A stretch of DNA of 64,000 nt from Ypsolopha sequella (GCA_934047225.1 OW203989.1:3571977-3635976), one strand, 5' to 3'; shown: positions 22,721 to 34,275, counted from the first letter of the stretch. The notes: generated by a model not told the origin, from the sequence alone. Made by a program: numbers and translations.

Positions 22721-24149
22721 TTATAATTTGATTATAAAAAAAGTATGTAGAATTTAATTTAGATTACATTTCATTATTTTATAATCTCACTGACGTGATA
22801 TGTATTAGCGAATAAACGACTGACTGGTTTTAAATCTAAATTGTCTTTTTATTCTCTACATCATTCACTTAAAAAGTTTGGCTAAGGACTCAGTATTTTT
22901 CCTTTTTTTTATCTTTCTAGAGCTTATTGAGTTGGGTACAATTATGTTTTTGATTATTTTTTATCTTTAAAAATAAACGAGTGAGGCGCCCACAAAGTTT
23001 TCAGTTTTAGATCATTTTGGTTACGGGGTCTATCTCAAAAACTAACTAGTTAGGAATTAGGAATTTCTATGTATCATGTGTACCATCTGTATTTAAATAA
23101 AATAATACTGGAAACGCCGATTAATGATGTTGTATGTGAGCTGTGATCAAAATAAATGAAAAATTTTATCGTTCAGGGGTTGTTGCGAAGTTACGGAACT
23201 TTCCCAGAGCAGGGCCTAACTCGCACTTGGTCAGTATTCATTGTGGATTTTTCTGCCAATCGTGAAAATTTCCTAATCAATGAATTCACGAACATTATTA
23301 CCATAAAATATGGGTTTTGTTTCTAACGGAACCCTACAAACACAAAGGCTGTAAGCAAAATAAATAAAAGGAGAAGATCTTGGAAATCTGACAGTACCAC
23401 GGATTTACGTTACTTGAGGGAAATATGCGGTTTCAAGCAGCCAACGAAATTAATGAATGTTTATATTTAATTTACTGAGTCTTGTTCCCGCTAGTGGTTT
23501 GTTTTTTGAGTAGATAGGTACCTAACTTAGATGTTGTGTTGATTTATAATATGCTTTTTTTTTTCTGTAGATCGGTAATATAGAGAGTTTGGACACGACT
23601 TTTATCGTTTTATGTTTGCTTGCTTGAGTTTTATATCTGAAATCACTGCTTTAACACCAAAACATTATTTATTTTCCGTTGTCAGGCCTAAAAATTCCTA
23701 CATCAAATACTTTTTTAGAGTATCCAGAAAAGCCTTGAAAATTCACTAATTATGCGTGCCCTTAGCGTACAAAGCGAGTGTTCTAATGTAGACTTTCTGA
23801 CAAAATCACTCAATATGATTGTTGTGTACCATGATCCAGGCCGTAAGAGCCTTCAGAAGCAGAGACGTTTTTGAATTGCTTTAAACTTTCTATATTAACA
23901 TTACAAAACTTCGAAAAAAATATATGAGGTTTATGTATGTCCCGTATATGTGATGTTTTAAAACCTTTATAGCTCTAACCTACAACGAGTAAATAAATAC
24001 CTTTCAAATGCTTTTAAACAGTTTAAGAAACTGATAAAATGTTTAAACTTTTCAAATTCAAAAAAGTCAAGGTTAAAACTTGAACACAGACACGAGCAAT
24101 ACAAAAATATAACATAATGACGTATAAAACTTTTAAATACCAAATGTAA
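22721..24149. other. AT-rich interval, nothing firm
   Basis: A stretch near 22980-23340 shares GGGGTCTATCTCAAAAACTA and AACGGAACCCTA with the GGGTTCCG family surroundings at 44530-44580 and may be a decayed relative. Confidence 0.4.
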
Positions 24150-24310
24150 CATGTGTAAAAAGTATTATTTTCTCTATCCGGTGACGCAGCGATCGTCGTA
24201 ACAGCCACTTTGCAATGCAATCTGATATGAACGTTATTTCTATTTTGTTTCTGTTGATATTTGTACCGACACATTTCGAGCTGCTAATCTAGCTTACTGA
24301 AGCCCCTTAA
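24150..24310 (+). mobile_element. TTAA MITE remnant (copy 4)
   Basis: AAAAAGTATTATTTTCTC, CGTAACAGCCACTTTGCAAT, TCGAGCTGCTAATCTAG and terminal CCCCTTAA match the inner end of the copy at 781-1183. The other end is lost. Confidence 0.6.
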
Positions 24311-24417
24311 CTACAACAGCACATGTCGCAGGCAAACTCCGTGCGTAGCAGTAACGTGTAATGTTAGAGCAAGCGTGAAACTGGCTAGTCAGCGGCAGGC
24401 GTGCGGTTGCGGGAATC

Positions 24418-24430
24418 CAAGATGGCGGCC
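24418..24430 (+). promoter_or_regulatory. Isolated YY1/Pho-like motif
   Basis: CCAAGATGGCGGC fits the AAnATGGCGGC consensus of YY1 and its insect relative Pho. It lies in a locally GC-rich stretch (24380-24485) with no gene nearby. Such a short match has low specificity. Confidence 0.25.
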
Positions 24431-24605
24431 AATTTCACAGCTGACAATCGACGTGTCAACGTCAACTCAACGTGCGGTAATCTAAGGAGGCTGTGTCACC
24501 ACTACGGAAGGAAGGGATAGCGGTTAATGGGAATAAATTACTAACTAAACATAACAATGTTAACACAAAGAAGACGTTTGTTCGACAGTTTCGCTATTCG
24601 GTTTT

Positions 24606-24690
24606 TACCAATATTTTTTGGGTTCCGTATCTCATTTGTAAAAACGGAACCTCTGACAGGATCACTTTGCTGTCCGTCTGTCAAGATCTC
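24606..24690 (-). mobile_element. GGGTTCCGTA repeat, short piece
   Basis: TTTTGGGTTCCGTATCTC, AACGGAACCTCTGACAGGA and TTTGCTGTCCGTCTGTC are the 5' hallmark of the family. Only about 85 bp remain. Confidence 0.7.
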
Positions 24691-24695
24691 AGTAT

Positions 24696-26126
24696 TGATC
24701 TCAGTATTGAATCTAATGCTAAGGTCTGTTTCCACAAACCGGTGCAAAATAAAAATAAATTTCTAATTTAGCGCAGTAAAAGATATTTTAAAGAGAAATG
24801 AAAATATTACAAGGAATCCCACTCACTGGCTTATTATCATAAAAACTTATGGGTACTTCTCGATGACCCACAATCTTGAGATTTCGTATTCGAGCCTTTT
24901 GGCTCAAGTGAAGGAAAAAATCTAAAAATAAATAATTTGGAAAAGTACTTAGCTAATTTATTTTGCAGCTTCTTTCATATCTTTTGTACGTAATGATAAG
25001 CTTTAATTTTTTGTTTCGTATTATTCATATAATTCAACTTTTTTCTAACACGGTACAAAAACAGGGCATGAAATCTACTCGCACTTGCTCGGTTTTTATG
25101 TATTATTATATAAAATAGACTAGTACCCGACCGATAAAGAAAAAGAGGCCGGATACCGGATAGATGCCGGATATCTGTTAAATTGCATCTCTTACGAAAA
25201 TAATGAGAATAAGGTACACAAATAAAGTATAATTTACAGATAAATTTAATTTTATTTTCCTTTTACTTGGTTGGGAGGAAATAAAGTTGTTTTTTTTTTT
25301 CCTTTTAAGGCTGCGCCGAGCGTAGAACGATTAGACACCTCGCTCTTTCTCTCGTGGTCTTTTTTTATCGTGGTCGTATTTATTGAATTTAACAGAAAAA
25401 ATCATATTTAATTAACCAGACAAAATTAAAAAAATGTGAAACGGCCCAATTGTATTTTATAACGTTTTTGATTGTCTAGAATTGTGGTTGAGACAAATTC
25501 GACAGTTAAGTTCTTGAAATGATTAAAACCCCAATACCTTTTTTAGATTTTGGGCCTACTTTAGATAGATTTGTTTTTTAAACCATAATTTACTTTTAAT
25601 ATTCGCTGCGGCGGAAGTTTAGATACATTCTCTGTGATAATAAATACATATTTTATTTATTTATCATTGAAATATTATTCAATAAATCAATTTAACAGTG
25701 ACCGTCGTTTTAGATTATTTTGCTCGGCGCCCTCTTAAGCCTTGCAAGCAAAAACAGATTTAAAATACCATTGGGTGCAGTACTTAGCAAAATATAATTT
25801 CATTAAATTTTTCAACTTGTCACCGTCACCACCTTCGACCAAATATGATAAATATTTATTTTTTATCTGTCAAAATGTGACATTTCTAACATAATGGATG
25901 CACCCATAATATCAAATAAGACATAGAGTTCTTGACATTAAGTCATGATCAAAAACGGCCGCTTTGGCATAAGTCAAAATTTTAGCTTATCAAAGACGTT
26001 GTCTATGAAACTATGCTCTTTGCTATATCTACGCATTTACTTGAGCAAATTTTCAATAATTATTCTAGTAAGTAAATAATGATTTTTTTTCTAAAGTGGC
26101 AACACTTCTGCAGCATATAGCGCCTT
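24696..26126. other. AT-rich interval without recognised content
   Basis: Short GGCCGGATACCGGAT-type repeats occur near 25148-25180. No genes or transposon ends were found. Confidence 0.5.
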
Positions 26127-26540
26127 AAAGGAGCAATACCTACTGTCACTTACCTACTTCTTGCTTAAACTTAAAGGAGCAATACCTACTGTCACTTACC
26201 TACTTCTTGCTTAAACTTAAAGGAGCAATACCTACTGTCACTTACCTACTTCTTGCTTAAACTTAAAGGAGCAATACCTACTGTCACTTACCTACTTCTT
26301 GCTTAAACTTAAAGGAGCAATACCTACTGTCACTTACCTACTTCTTGCTTAAACTTAAAGGAGCAATACCTACTGTCACTTACCTACTTCTTGCTTAAAC
26401 TTAAAGGAGCAATACCTACTGTCACTTACCTACTTCTTGCTTAAACTTAAAGGAGCAATACCTACTGTCACTTACCTACTTCTTGCTTAAACTTAAAGGA
26501 GCAATACCTACTGTCACTTACCTACTTCTTGCTTAAACTC
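26127..26540 (+). repeat. 46-bp minisatellite, nine identical copies
   Basis: AAAGGAGCAATACCTACTGT starts at 26127 and every 46 bp until 26495. The nine units look identical, so the array expanded very recently or is homogenised. It holds stops in all frames. Confidence 0.97.
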
Positions 26541-27157
26541 TGACATGTACCGCATTTTATTTCTTTTAAACGTTTTAAAATTGCTTTAAAACGTTATTTG
26601 TTTCAAGTTAATTGCATTATGTCTGTACCTTCAACCACTCCCCTTAATAAAAATATTATTGCGTAGCTTGTGTCTCAAACAATAAAGATAAATAAATTAG
26701 TGTTTGTTGAAGCACAATGCAAGCTGGTAGAAGCATAAAATGCAAGCAATTTTAACGAGATGCCCTGCAAATAACTCTGTTACGGAAACTAATAAAAACT
26801 ATTTTGTACCGTATTCTTCGAGAAATTTAGTTTTATACTTTCAGGGTAATTTTAAATTATTTTGTGTTACATATTCTTTCAGTATTTTAAGATTCATGCG
26901 CAAAATATTCAACCTACAAATCTGCAAATAATCTACATACGAGGGCGGTATGATAAGTACCTGGCCTTATCTTAAAATTTGAAGATTGAAACTTTAGATT
27001 TAAGTAAACATATTTTTGTTATTTTTTTTCCTGAAATAAACAGTTCTATTATTATTATTATTATTATTAGAAAGAAATACGCAGTTTGATAGGACAAAAC
27101 GGTGTTTATTTTTCAACGTAAGTAATTTCTAATCCTGCTCATGTTTTATTCCTGTCA
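26541..27157. other. AT-rich interval with (TTA)n near 27047-27068
   Basis: Simple (ATT)n run only. The frame at 26740-26931 is unrecognised. Confidence 0.5.
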
Positions 27158-27510
27158 CAGGCAAATAGTAAAATTCGGCATTTAACAAAAGGCGTCGTCA
27201 GTTTCTAAACGCTTGCTATTTTGCTATTGGACGAATCTTCTTCATATAGTAGATTTCGGCATTTTATAATTTGTATCGGCATATAGTAATTCTGTAAGAA
27301 CTATTGAGGGTCGACTCGCTCCGCTTCGCTCGGCTCCCAATATATCTATACTTACATGCGCTCCGCTCGTCGTCACACCTATTTTTAAAGTTTTGATCAA
27401 TGACTTTCGATTTCGGCTTTTTAGAAAATGACGAAGTCATTTTACAAACGGCGGGCGTGTTATAATTTGCCGAACGGCAAAAAGCCAAATTTTACTACTA
27501 TTTGCCTGCA
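27158..27510. mobile_element. MITE with CAGGCAAATAGTAAAATT ends
   Basis: CAGGCAAATAGTAAAATTCG at the left and AATTTTACTACTATTTGCCTG-type sequence at the right form inverted ends. The interior has a GC-rich CGCTCCGCTTCGCTCGGC patch like the one at 20030. No coding capacity. Confidence 0.6.
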
Positions 27511-27539
27511 ATACGAGTAGTTATTTATATAGCTAAATT

Positions 27540-27700
27540 CATACTGAAGACTCAGTAATAAGTGATCAGTGTCAAGGTGTAAATTATATTTTTCGTGTTC
27601 CATACAATCGCAACCCTAGCCCCGAGTCTTTTATTTTGCGAAATTGACAAAAAGTGTTATCGATCCATGATACTGATCACTTACCAAGCCTCCAGTATGA
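27540..27700. mobile_element. Decayed copy of the palindrome-centre MITE
   Basis: TAAGTGATCAGTGTCAAGG on the left and GATCCATGATACTGATCACT, CCAAGCCTCCAGTATGA on the right match the inner arms of the 266-bp MITE at 34276-34541 and 50324-50589. Its outer TACAAGGTGAC ends are lost. Confidence 0.55.
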
Positions 27701-28055
27701 TTTTTTCTGTATCTATAATCTGTCTGTATAAATGTATCTGTCACCTTAAACAGAGTCTTAAGATGAAGTTGCGGAAGCCGAAAACTGGCGATAGTACTCG
27801 TACATACGAACAACTGTCCGTGAAAAAAATTTGAGAAATCGAGAAAAAAAATCCGTCGTTTCATACATTTTGGTCGAGTAACTATGTAAATTTTCTATGG
27901 AACAGCTGATTTTTTTTCGCGATTCGAGAGTTGCCTCCATATATTTCATGCCACTCTATTGCGGCTGGACTCGATAAATGTATACTTTGTTTAATTTCTA
28001 TTAAAAACTTATTTTATGCCTTTCTGCAAGAATTCACTATCATTGTTTTTTTCAG

Positions 28056-28704
28056 AGCCAGAAAAATCTAAAGTGCTACCAATTTTTCACGCTTTTACGG
28101 GGTGCGATACCGTTTCCTGCTTTAATGGAAGGGGAAAAAAGAGTAAATTTGACGCATGGAATGCATATCCCTTGGCAACTTGTTAGATGGAAATATGGAC
28201 GATTCCGATAGCACATATGACCGGTAAGTGTTATGCAAAATTACAAAAACTGAGCATCTGAGGTAAAGGCTGAATATAAATACTGCTTTCCTTATCCTAA
28301 ATCACGACTTCCAAAAATATTTTTTTGTAGATCAAGCCCCTGTTCCACTGTCAACGAGAGCAGAAAGTATTTATTTACAAAGAAGGACAGGCAGTTGGAA
28401 AATATTCCACCAACAGGGGTAGCTTTGCGCCAACACACACTGCGAGCCATTTACCAGGCAGTTTATGTCTGGGGTCAGGCCTTAGTAGCGCAACAAAATC
28501 TTCCCAGTCCTTCTTCCTGGGGCTGGAGATTAGAAGGAAGTACGTGGAGTCCACACTGGTCAGACTTCCCGAAGGTTGCTAGTGTGTGCCTGGAGCTCAC
28601 ACGGTGCAAGTGCAAAACAGGCTGTACAAAGCGCTGTAATTGCATGCAGCGTGACTTAAAATGCACAGAACTATTGCCTATGTGGTGAAAGTTGCCAACT
28701 TTAA
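28056..28704 (+). pseudogene. Broken spliced gene of an invertebrate repetitive protein family
   Basis: Two exon-like blocks are visible. The first begins after a TTTTTTTCAG acceptor at 28055 and encodes KSKVLPIF then HAFTGCDTVSCFNGRGK; it ends TATGACCG before GTAAGT at 28224. The second follows TTTTTTTGTAG at 28330 and restores YDRSSPCSTVNESRK across the join. It goes on with ENIPPTGVALRQH, RAIYQAVYVWG and a Cys-rich end CKCKTGCTKRCNC. The family is widespread as uncharacterised, often multicopy proteins in insects and cnidarians; the Cys cluster probably binds zinc. The reading frame shifts and shortens near 28180. One extra base near 28673 diverts the frame to a stop at 28687; without it the frame would pass further Cys residues to TAA 28702. 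A dead, probably element-borne gene; function unknown. Confidence 0.7.
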
Positions 28705-28718
28705 CAGCCCTGGAATCT

Positions 28719-28757
28719 ACATTAAATGCCCTGGCCCTTAGGGCATCTAATGTAGAT
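28719..28757. repeat. Hairpin after the pseudogene
   Basis: TCTACATTAAATGCCCT and AGGGCATCTAATGTAGA pair around GGCCCTT, with minor bulging. It could act as a 3' structure or be a tiny mobile end. Confidence 0.6.
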
Positions 28758-28782
28758 AAAAATTATAAAATACTTAACAACA

Positions 28783-28809
28783 TCATTCATTCATTCATTC
28801 ATTCATTCA
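28783..28809 (+). repeat. (CATT)n microsatellite
   Basis: CATTCATTCATTCATTCATT-type run of about six units. Confidence 0.9.
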
Positions 28810-28987
28810 ACATCATAAATAAGTATTTTGTCTAATTTTAATATCATGACGCTCCCTCGGGGATTCATGTTGTGACGATATATATGTATATATAAATATA
28901 TATAATATTATATTGGTTATGTGTTATATTATTGGCGACATACCGAATAAGAGCAATGTCAAAAGTACCCGGAATAGAAGAGCTTAT

Positions 28988-29095
28988 CTCACTAGATTGA
29001 TGGATGTGGAAGAGGCGAAAGAGGTGTGTCGGGATCGTAGCAGAGGGAAATCTGTGGTATCTGCCTACACTTCTAGGAGACAGGGATAAGTATAT
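28988..29095 (+). pseudogene. LINE ORF2 C-terminal fragment
   Basis: The plus frame reads RLMDVEEAKEVCRDRS, then KSVVSAYTSRRQG and a TAA stop. The same peptide, variously damaged, occurs at 20601, 39785, 47366 and, inverted, 47890. It is the 3' end of a non-LTR retrotransposon reverse-transcriptase frame with its 5' part missing, the usual result of incomplete reverse transcription. Confidence 0.65.
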
Positions 29096-29105
29096 ATAAG
29101 TATGT

Positions 29106-30134
29106 ATATTGGTTATGAAATACGTCTATTTTTACATCGGTAAAGTTAACTGACCGCCGCATGACAATAAAGATTTTTTTTGACATTTTATTGTAAAGCA
29201 AGGCGCTTCAAATTTATATTTTTCTGATGTGCATAAAACAGGCTTTATTCGCGTATTTTTTTTTTTAACTTTAATTACTTACAAGGGGTTAAAATTATAG
29301 GCATTAACACACATTTTTTTTCTATGATTTTTGCCTTTATTCTTCATTTGTCAGAAAAATTACTATTACGAGTATAAGTATAGGTAAAATATAGGAAAAC
29401 TGAAAACTGAATTCCCCGTCTTTATTTCATCCGAAAATTATATCAAACACGGTATAATAGCTGCTTAGTAACAGTGGTTAATTTTTGAGTAACGGGTGGT
29501 GGGCCCTTTTCGAGCCCCTATACCTCCCCCAAAAAATTGTTTCTTCATGTCCCCCGGACTAAATCTACTTACCCTGCGGTCCGAAATAGAATTACAATGG
29601 ATCATAAGACATTCACTTCATACTTTCGTAATCGATTTTAGCGATGTGATTCTATTTCGGAACGCAGGGTTAGAATGATCCAAAGAACATTTGTGGTGAG
29701 TGGCTTGCTTGCTTGTATCACATGGCCATGGTATGGTATCACACTTTTTCAAGGTCAGCCCCTTTTGGCGAAATTCATTAATAATGATACTTTTTTTTTT
29801 TATAAAACTAACTTAAATTTAAATAAAATATAATAATAATGACTCTAGCACCTACGTAATTCAAATTCACTGAAGATCTCAAGAATTATTTGAAATTTCT
29901 AATTATGGTCATCCTCCAACATTAGTTGTGGATGCCATGCAAAAATACTATTTTCACCGACGATTATTACGTCAAACGGGCGCAGGTTGTGATTGGTGTA
30001 GTATCTGTTTATCATGAACCAAACTATATCGCGATGTAACTACGTTCAGCGCCATCTAGTTTTCATTTAAGGCGATTTGTTGCTTAAAAATTTTGGGGCT
30101 TAATTTTTATTTTGTATTTTATTAGGATTAAGTA
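29106..30134. other. AT-rich interval without recognised content
   Basis: TTACCCTGCGGTCCGAAATAG and its inverted partner CTATTTCGGAACGCAGGGTTA (about 29570-29671) suggest a small foldback element of roughly 100 bp. Otherwise nothing. Confidence 0.45.
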
Positions 30135-30283
30135 TTGAATCCCCGAACGGGTGTCAGAGGTGTGAACTATGAAATACAAGTCACACTCGGTGCAACCGCA
30201 TTTCACCGACGATTATTAAGTCCCAACGTGTTGGGTGGCGAGCCCTATCGCCGTACTTCGGGCACAAATACACGCTTTTTAGG
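30135..30283 (-). mobile_element. SINE 3' half
   Basis: GGGTGTCAGAGGTGTGAAC, TTTCACCGACGATTATTAAG, GCCGTACTTCGGGCACAAA and TACACGCTTTTTAGGG match the inverted body of the SINE at 55297-55627. The tRNA-like head is missing. Confidence 0.7.
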
Positions 30284-30301
30284 GTATATATATATATGTA
30301 T

Positions 30302-30325
30302 GTATACAAGGTGACTTTTTGATCA
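30302..30325 (+). mobile_element. Tip of the palindrome-centre MITE at the palindrome border
   Basis: TATACAAGGTGACTTTTTGA followed by TCA is the terminal inverted repeat of the MITE family at 34276-34541 and 50324-50589. Only the tip is present; the next base begins the giant palindrome. Confidence 0.75.
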
Positions 30326-31446
30326 TTGCCAGTGTCAAGTTAGACTCTAACAAAGTTAGTTATTCAGACTTTCAGACGCCGTTTGTTCATCACGCACGGT
30401 ACAATTAAAAGGTAAAAAAAAAATATAAAATATGAAAACTAAACGCGGCAAGAACATGTACTATTCTATTTTCATCATTTTATTTTGAATTTTCTTGTAT
30501 ATTGATTGTTTTATATTTGCGTAAGAAATATATGTAATGTTACTATTAAGAATTATTTCGCAAGTCCTCTGTCTACTGAAACATAGTTTGGACTTGATGT
30601 ATTGACCAACTTATTACATATGATAAAAATATTTAAGTTTAGAAAAACTAAATTAGTAGAACATCTGCTTTGTGGTCTACATGGTGTTCATCTTTTTGTT
30701 CCAGAAAACAAAATCAGTCTTCTATAGATTGTAAAATTAATTTTAATTGTACCATGATAAATAAACGGGTGATAAGCGGCGTTTGAACAAGCCAGAATCT
30801 TCCATGACTTTGGAAATAACTGGCTGCCTGCCATTGCTACAAAAAAAAAGATTTTTATCAACGTAACCATAGTGGACAGTAAGATACGCTAGACGTACAA
30901 CAAAATAGTAAGTTGAAGTGTTGCCACATGGAAAAACTGATATTACAGTGATAAGGGCTCACAATTATACTGTTTGGGACCAAATTACAGCAGAATTAAT
31001 TAATTTACATATTTTTCGCATTATTGAACAAACGTATATGACTTTAGGCGTTAGAAAATCACAGTGTCTCCATTCACTGTAATGTTACTATGTACTACAG
31101 TGTACAGCAGATCTTGTTAAATTCCAGCAGATCTACTGTAATTACAGTGTGTCTGGCAACACAGTCTGTGTACCCTAAAGTGATGGATGTGGCAGCCAGA
31201 ATATTAAGACGGATGGCTTCGTAATGAAAAAATCCCACAAATGGACAGAGATAGAAATTTTGTAGCCAGATTTATTGCATAGAGTAGCAACCCGCCCGCC
31301 CTAGCCGCGTCGCCCCGCCACCCGCGGCCCGCCCTACGTCTCGGTTAATTAATTTTATCTTTTGGCTGCGATATTGCATGGAAGATAGATGAATAAATGT
31401 CTGATTTGTCAAGTGTATGTTTTATACAGTGTACAAGTACATACCA

Positions 31447-31515
31447 CCTCTATGGTGTAGTGGTTCAAATGTTTGGACTACTAATCTGGATATAGCGGGT
31501 TCAAACATGTAGGGG
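31447..31515 (+). mobile_element. tRNA-derived SINE head (left arm)
   Basis: Box A-like TATGGTGTAGTGG and box B-like GGGTTCAAAC about 45 bases apart with terminal CCTCTA / TAGGGG. It is followed by GGCACCTTAAGGGTGCACC. It is not a foldable complete tRNA. The mirror copy is at 37302-37370. Confidence 0.6.
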
Positions 31516-32035
31516 CACATATTATGTGGTTGGTCTGCTTGCTTCGAAAGGCACCTTAAGGGTGCACCAAGCGTTTGCTATTGTCTCTGTCTTTTTCTTT
31601 ACGTGTAAAGAGTAAAGAAAATAACCAAGCTTTTGCAGTTTTTCAATGTTTTTGGTTGTTATATCATCATTTTGTTCTAAAATTAAAAACTATCATGTCT
31701 AAACGCTCCAGTCATCTATAAACTTTATTTTAGTGAATGAATCATAATATCAAATAACTTATTTATATAAAAAAGTAGGGAAATAGAGGAAAAAATAACT
31801 CGAAAAGAGGTAACTTTACGAATTTATTCTATCGAGCCAACTTTATCAAATCGTGTTTCCATCGTGTATACAGTCTAGTATATGTCCCCAATAATACCAA
31901 TATATTTTTTTAGATTTTAATTTAATTGTTTACTACTTCAAATAGGGGTTATAAATACGTGTTTGTATGTGTAAAAACCTCGGTGCGCTCTTCAGCTGCG
32001 AGTTCATGTTTGTGTTAGATTTGCTAACTACTCAT

Positions 32036-32165
32036 CTTGCTGGGACATAATAGTCATCGGTGAAACGTGGGTGTACAAGTGTGGGCTGTGACTACGTTTG
32101 AGAGTCGGAAACACCTCTGACACCCCCTAGGGCATTTATGTCGTGAAGACGTACGAGTATATTTT
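32036..32165 (+). mobile_element. SINE tail (left arm)
   Basis: AGTCATCGGTGAAACGTGGG, GTGTGGGCTGTGACT, CACCTCTGACACCCCC and TTATGTCGTGAAGACG match the last 110 bp of the SINE at 55297-55627. Mirror copy: 36652-36781. Confidence 0.65.
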
Positions 32166-32496
32166 ATATATAAGTTGGCTTTTGAAACTTAACTAAAATC
32201 TACAGAATATTTATTAAATATTTATAAAAATTACTGCTACTGATTAATATTTATTCGTTCTAAAATCGCCATTTAAATTATTCTAATGATCCAGTGACGT
32301 CACAGACGAAAGTCGCATACAGATTCAAGTAATTATGAAGAGACAACAAAGAGCGAGTGCAACGGGTCGATAAAGACTCTTGTTGCGTTTTAAGGCGCTA
32401 TGTAAATAAAATAGGGCTGTAATTATTATTAGAGTGCATTGCCACCTTGAAATAAATCATAAAAAAAATTTAAAGAACAAATATTTTGAAAGAATT

Positions 32497-32557
32497 CCTC
32501 GGGCCAGGATTTGAACCTGCTTACATGACAGGCACACTACCGACTGCGCTACCGAGG
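32497..32557 (-). mobile_element. tRNA-Met-like SINE head or tRNA pseudogene (left arm)
   Basis: Read on the minus strand: CCTCGGTAGCGCAGTCGG, GTGTGCCTGTCATGTAAG, GCAGGTTCAAATCCTGGCC, CGAGG. The acceptor ends pair, box A (TAGCGCAGTCGG) and box B (GGTTCAAATCC) are good, and the anticodon loop holds CAT. The anticodon and T arms overlap, there is no variable loop, and the whole is 61 nt, too short for a working tRNA. Mirror copy: 36260-36320. Confidence 0.6.
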
Positions 32558-32747
32558 TTCGTATCTGGAATGACGAATTTTTACACCATACCTGTGCACC
32601 GAATGTTTTGTTACTACTTGATAAACCAGCTTGTAATGCACATACTGAACGCTCACAATAGCGTTATTTGATTTCACGCCTTGCTCATTCTGAACAGACG
32701 GCGCTGTCGTCGCTACAATACCTGTTGCTTCAGAAGGCGCAACGGAA

Positions 32748-33163
32748 AAAAAATCGACACTTTTAGAACGTGCATATCTACTTCAGTAAATAATGTATTA
32801 TTTTGATAAAATAGTATATTATTTTTGAATTCTTTTTCTAGGGATCTGTTAGAACAGAAACGCGATTGGAGAAATTCGGCACGATAGAAATATTTATTGA
32901 AATAAGGTCTTTTTCGACACCAATTCTCCTGGTTTGATAATTTTGAATGACATATGGACTGCAATTATATTTTATTAGATGGATTGTAACAGTCTAGGAC
33001 CTGGTTAAACGAAATTTTGATAGCAACTTTAGTATATTTTATATTAATAAAAACCGACTTTTTGCTACTTTTCCTCGAATCCGTCCCTCTTGCACTGAGG
33101 ATTTTTTCGCATATGGAGTAAAAGGGACACTAAAACTTTTACGTATCGCCTCGGGACACCTCT
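32748..33163 (-). repeat. Unclassified 400-bp repeat (left arm)
   Basis: Same block order as 10758-11131, inverted: GTGCATATCTACTTCAG, GACACCAATTCTCCTGG, GAAATTTTGATAGCAAC, TCCGTCCCTCTTGCACTGAG. Confidence 0.6.
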
Positions 33164-33865
33164 GACGCTATAATATCAACAACACCAGGTTTTCAAGGGT
33201 TTATTGGAAGAAACTAGGTCTCTCCTCATATTAAAGAAAATATATTTGATTTATCGATCTTTTATATAGGAATTCCACCTATAAACAATGTTTTAAGATT
33301 TATACTTTTGTCAAAAAAAAATTTATCCACCCTCTTTTTTTTGGTTTTCAAACGTTCGTTTATTTTTTTTTATAAAATAGGCAATAGAGATATGAAAGGA
33401 TATAACCTAAATCCAATATTTTTTTTCCCTACAAAATATTTCAGTATTAGCTAAAAACACACCAATTTATTGTTTCGCTGCGTGATCACTAGTATTACGC
33501 GTTATTACTAATAATAAAATGAGTAAGTATTCAAATTGATGGATTTCGCAATTAAACATATGAAAAATAGCGCTGCTTTTTTTTTGCATTTTTTCGTAGT
33601 AATCGTCGGTGAAACGCGGTTGTACCGAGTGTGGACTGTGACTTGCATTTCGATGGCTTATTTCAATGTTTCGATGGTATAGTTTAATGAATTACGTGAG
33701 AAGTATAAGCCGTCCTCAATGTGGTCAATATATTCAATAACATTGAATTGTGTAGCGCCGCCATGATGCATCGCACAAACAATAACAATGCGCCATCAGC
33801 GCCGCTAGTGGTGAATAAATGTAACTATTTTACGATATGATCATACGATGTTTGACCAGCGGGCC

Positions 33866-34090
33866 TATTGTGTATCTCTAGTTGCCTTCTGGACTGGGTG
33901 TCTATCATCAAAAACATAGATATACTATCGAATTCCGATGTCCTAAGGATATTTTCGCACTTGAAGTGACGACACAGATTGTTAATAGTTCAATACCCAC
34001 TAAAGTCAATTTTGAAATTTCAGTTTTTAGCTATGTTTTTGATGATAGGCACCTCGTGCAGTTGGCAACTAAAGATACACAATAGGGGGG
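33866..34090. mobile_element. Foldback MITE with CTATTGTGTATCT ends (left arm)
   Basis: Inverted ends CTATTGTGTATCTCTAGTTG and CAACTAAAGATACACAATAG; next inside, GTCTATCATCAAAAACATAG pairs with the block near 34030. Its strand-symmetric sequence creates the 67- and 74-codon frames seen here. A relative is at 53417-53645. Confidence 0.75.
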
Positions 34091-34275
34091 CAGATTATGA
34101 AATGGTCTTGTGTTTAATTGATTATATCATCAAACGATCTCTATTCATTGATTTGGTCAAACCATATCATGAAATAGTCAACAAACAATGTAATATTTCA
34201 TGAAATGCGACCATTTCATGAAATGTTGGACCATTTCATGAAATGTTCAATTCTACGATCTGGGCACGACATATA

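Noticed and set aside
26127..26540. Regular direct repeats suggestive of a CRISPR array
   Set aside because: The 46-bp units abut with no variable spacers; the DNA is eukaryotic. The same holds for the 34-, 38-, 57- and 109-bp arrays.
33882..34085. 67-codon frame repeated at 34732-34935 and, changed, at 53422-53622
   Set aside because: Conservation comes from the foldback MITE that contains it, not from coding selection; changes include frame-altering ones in the third copy.
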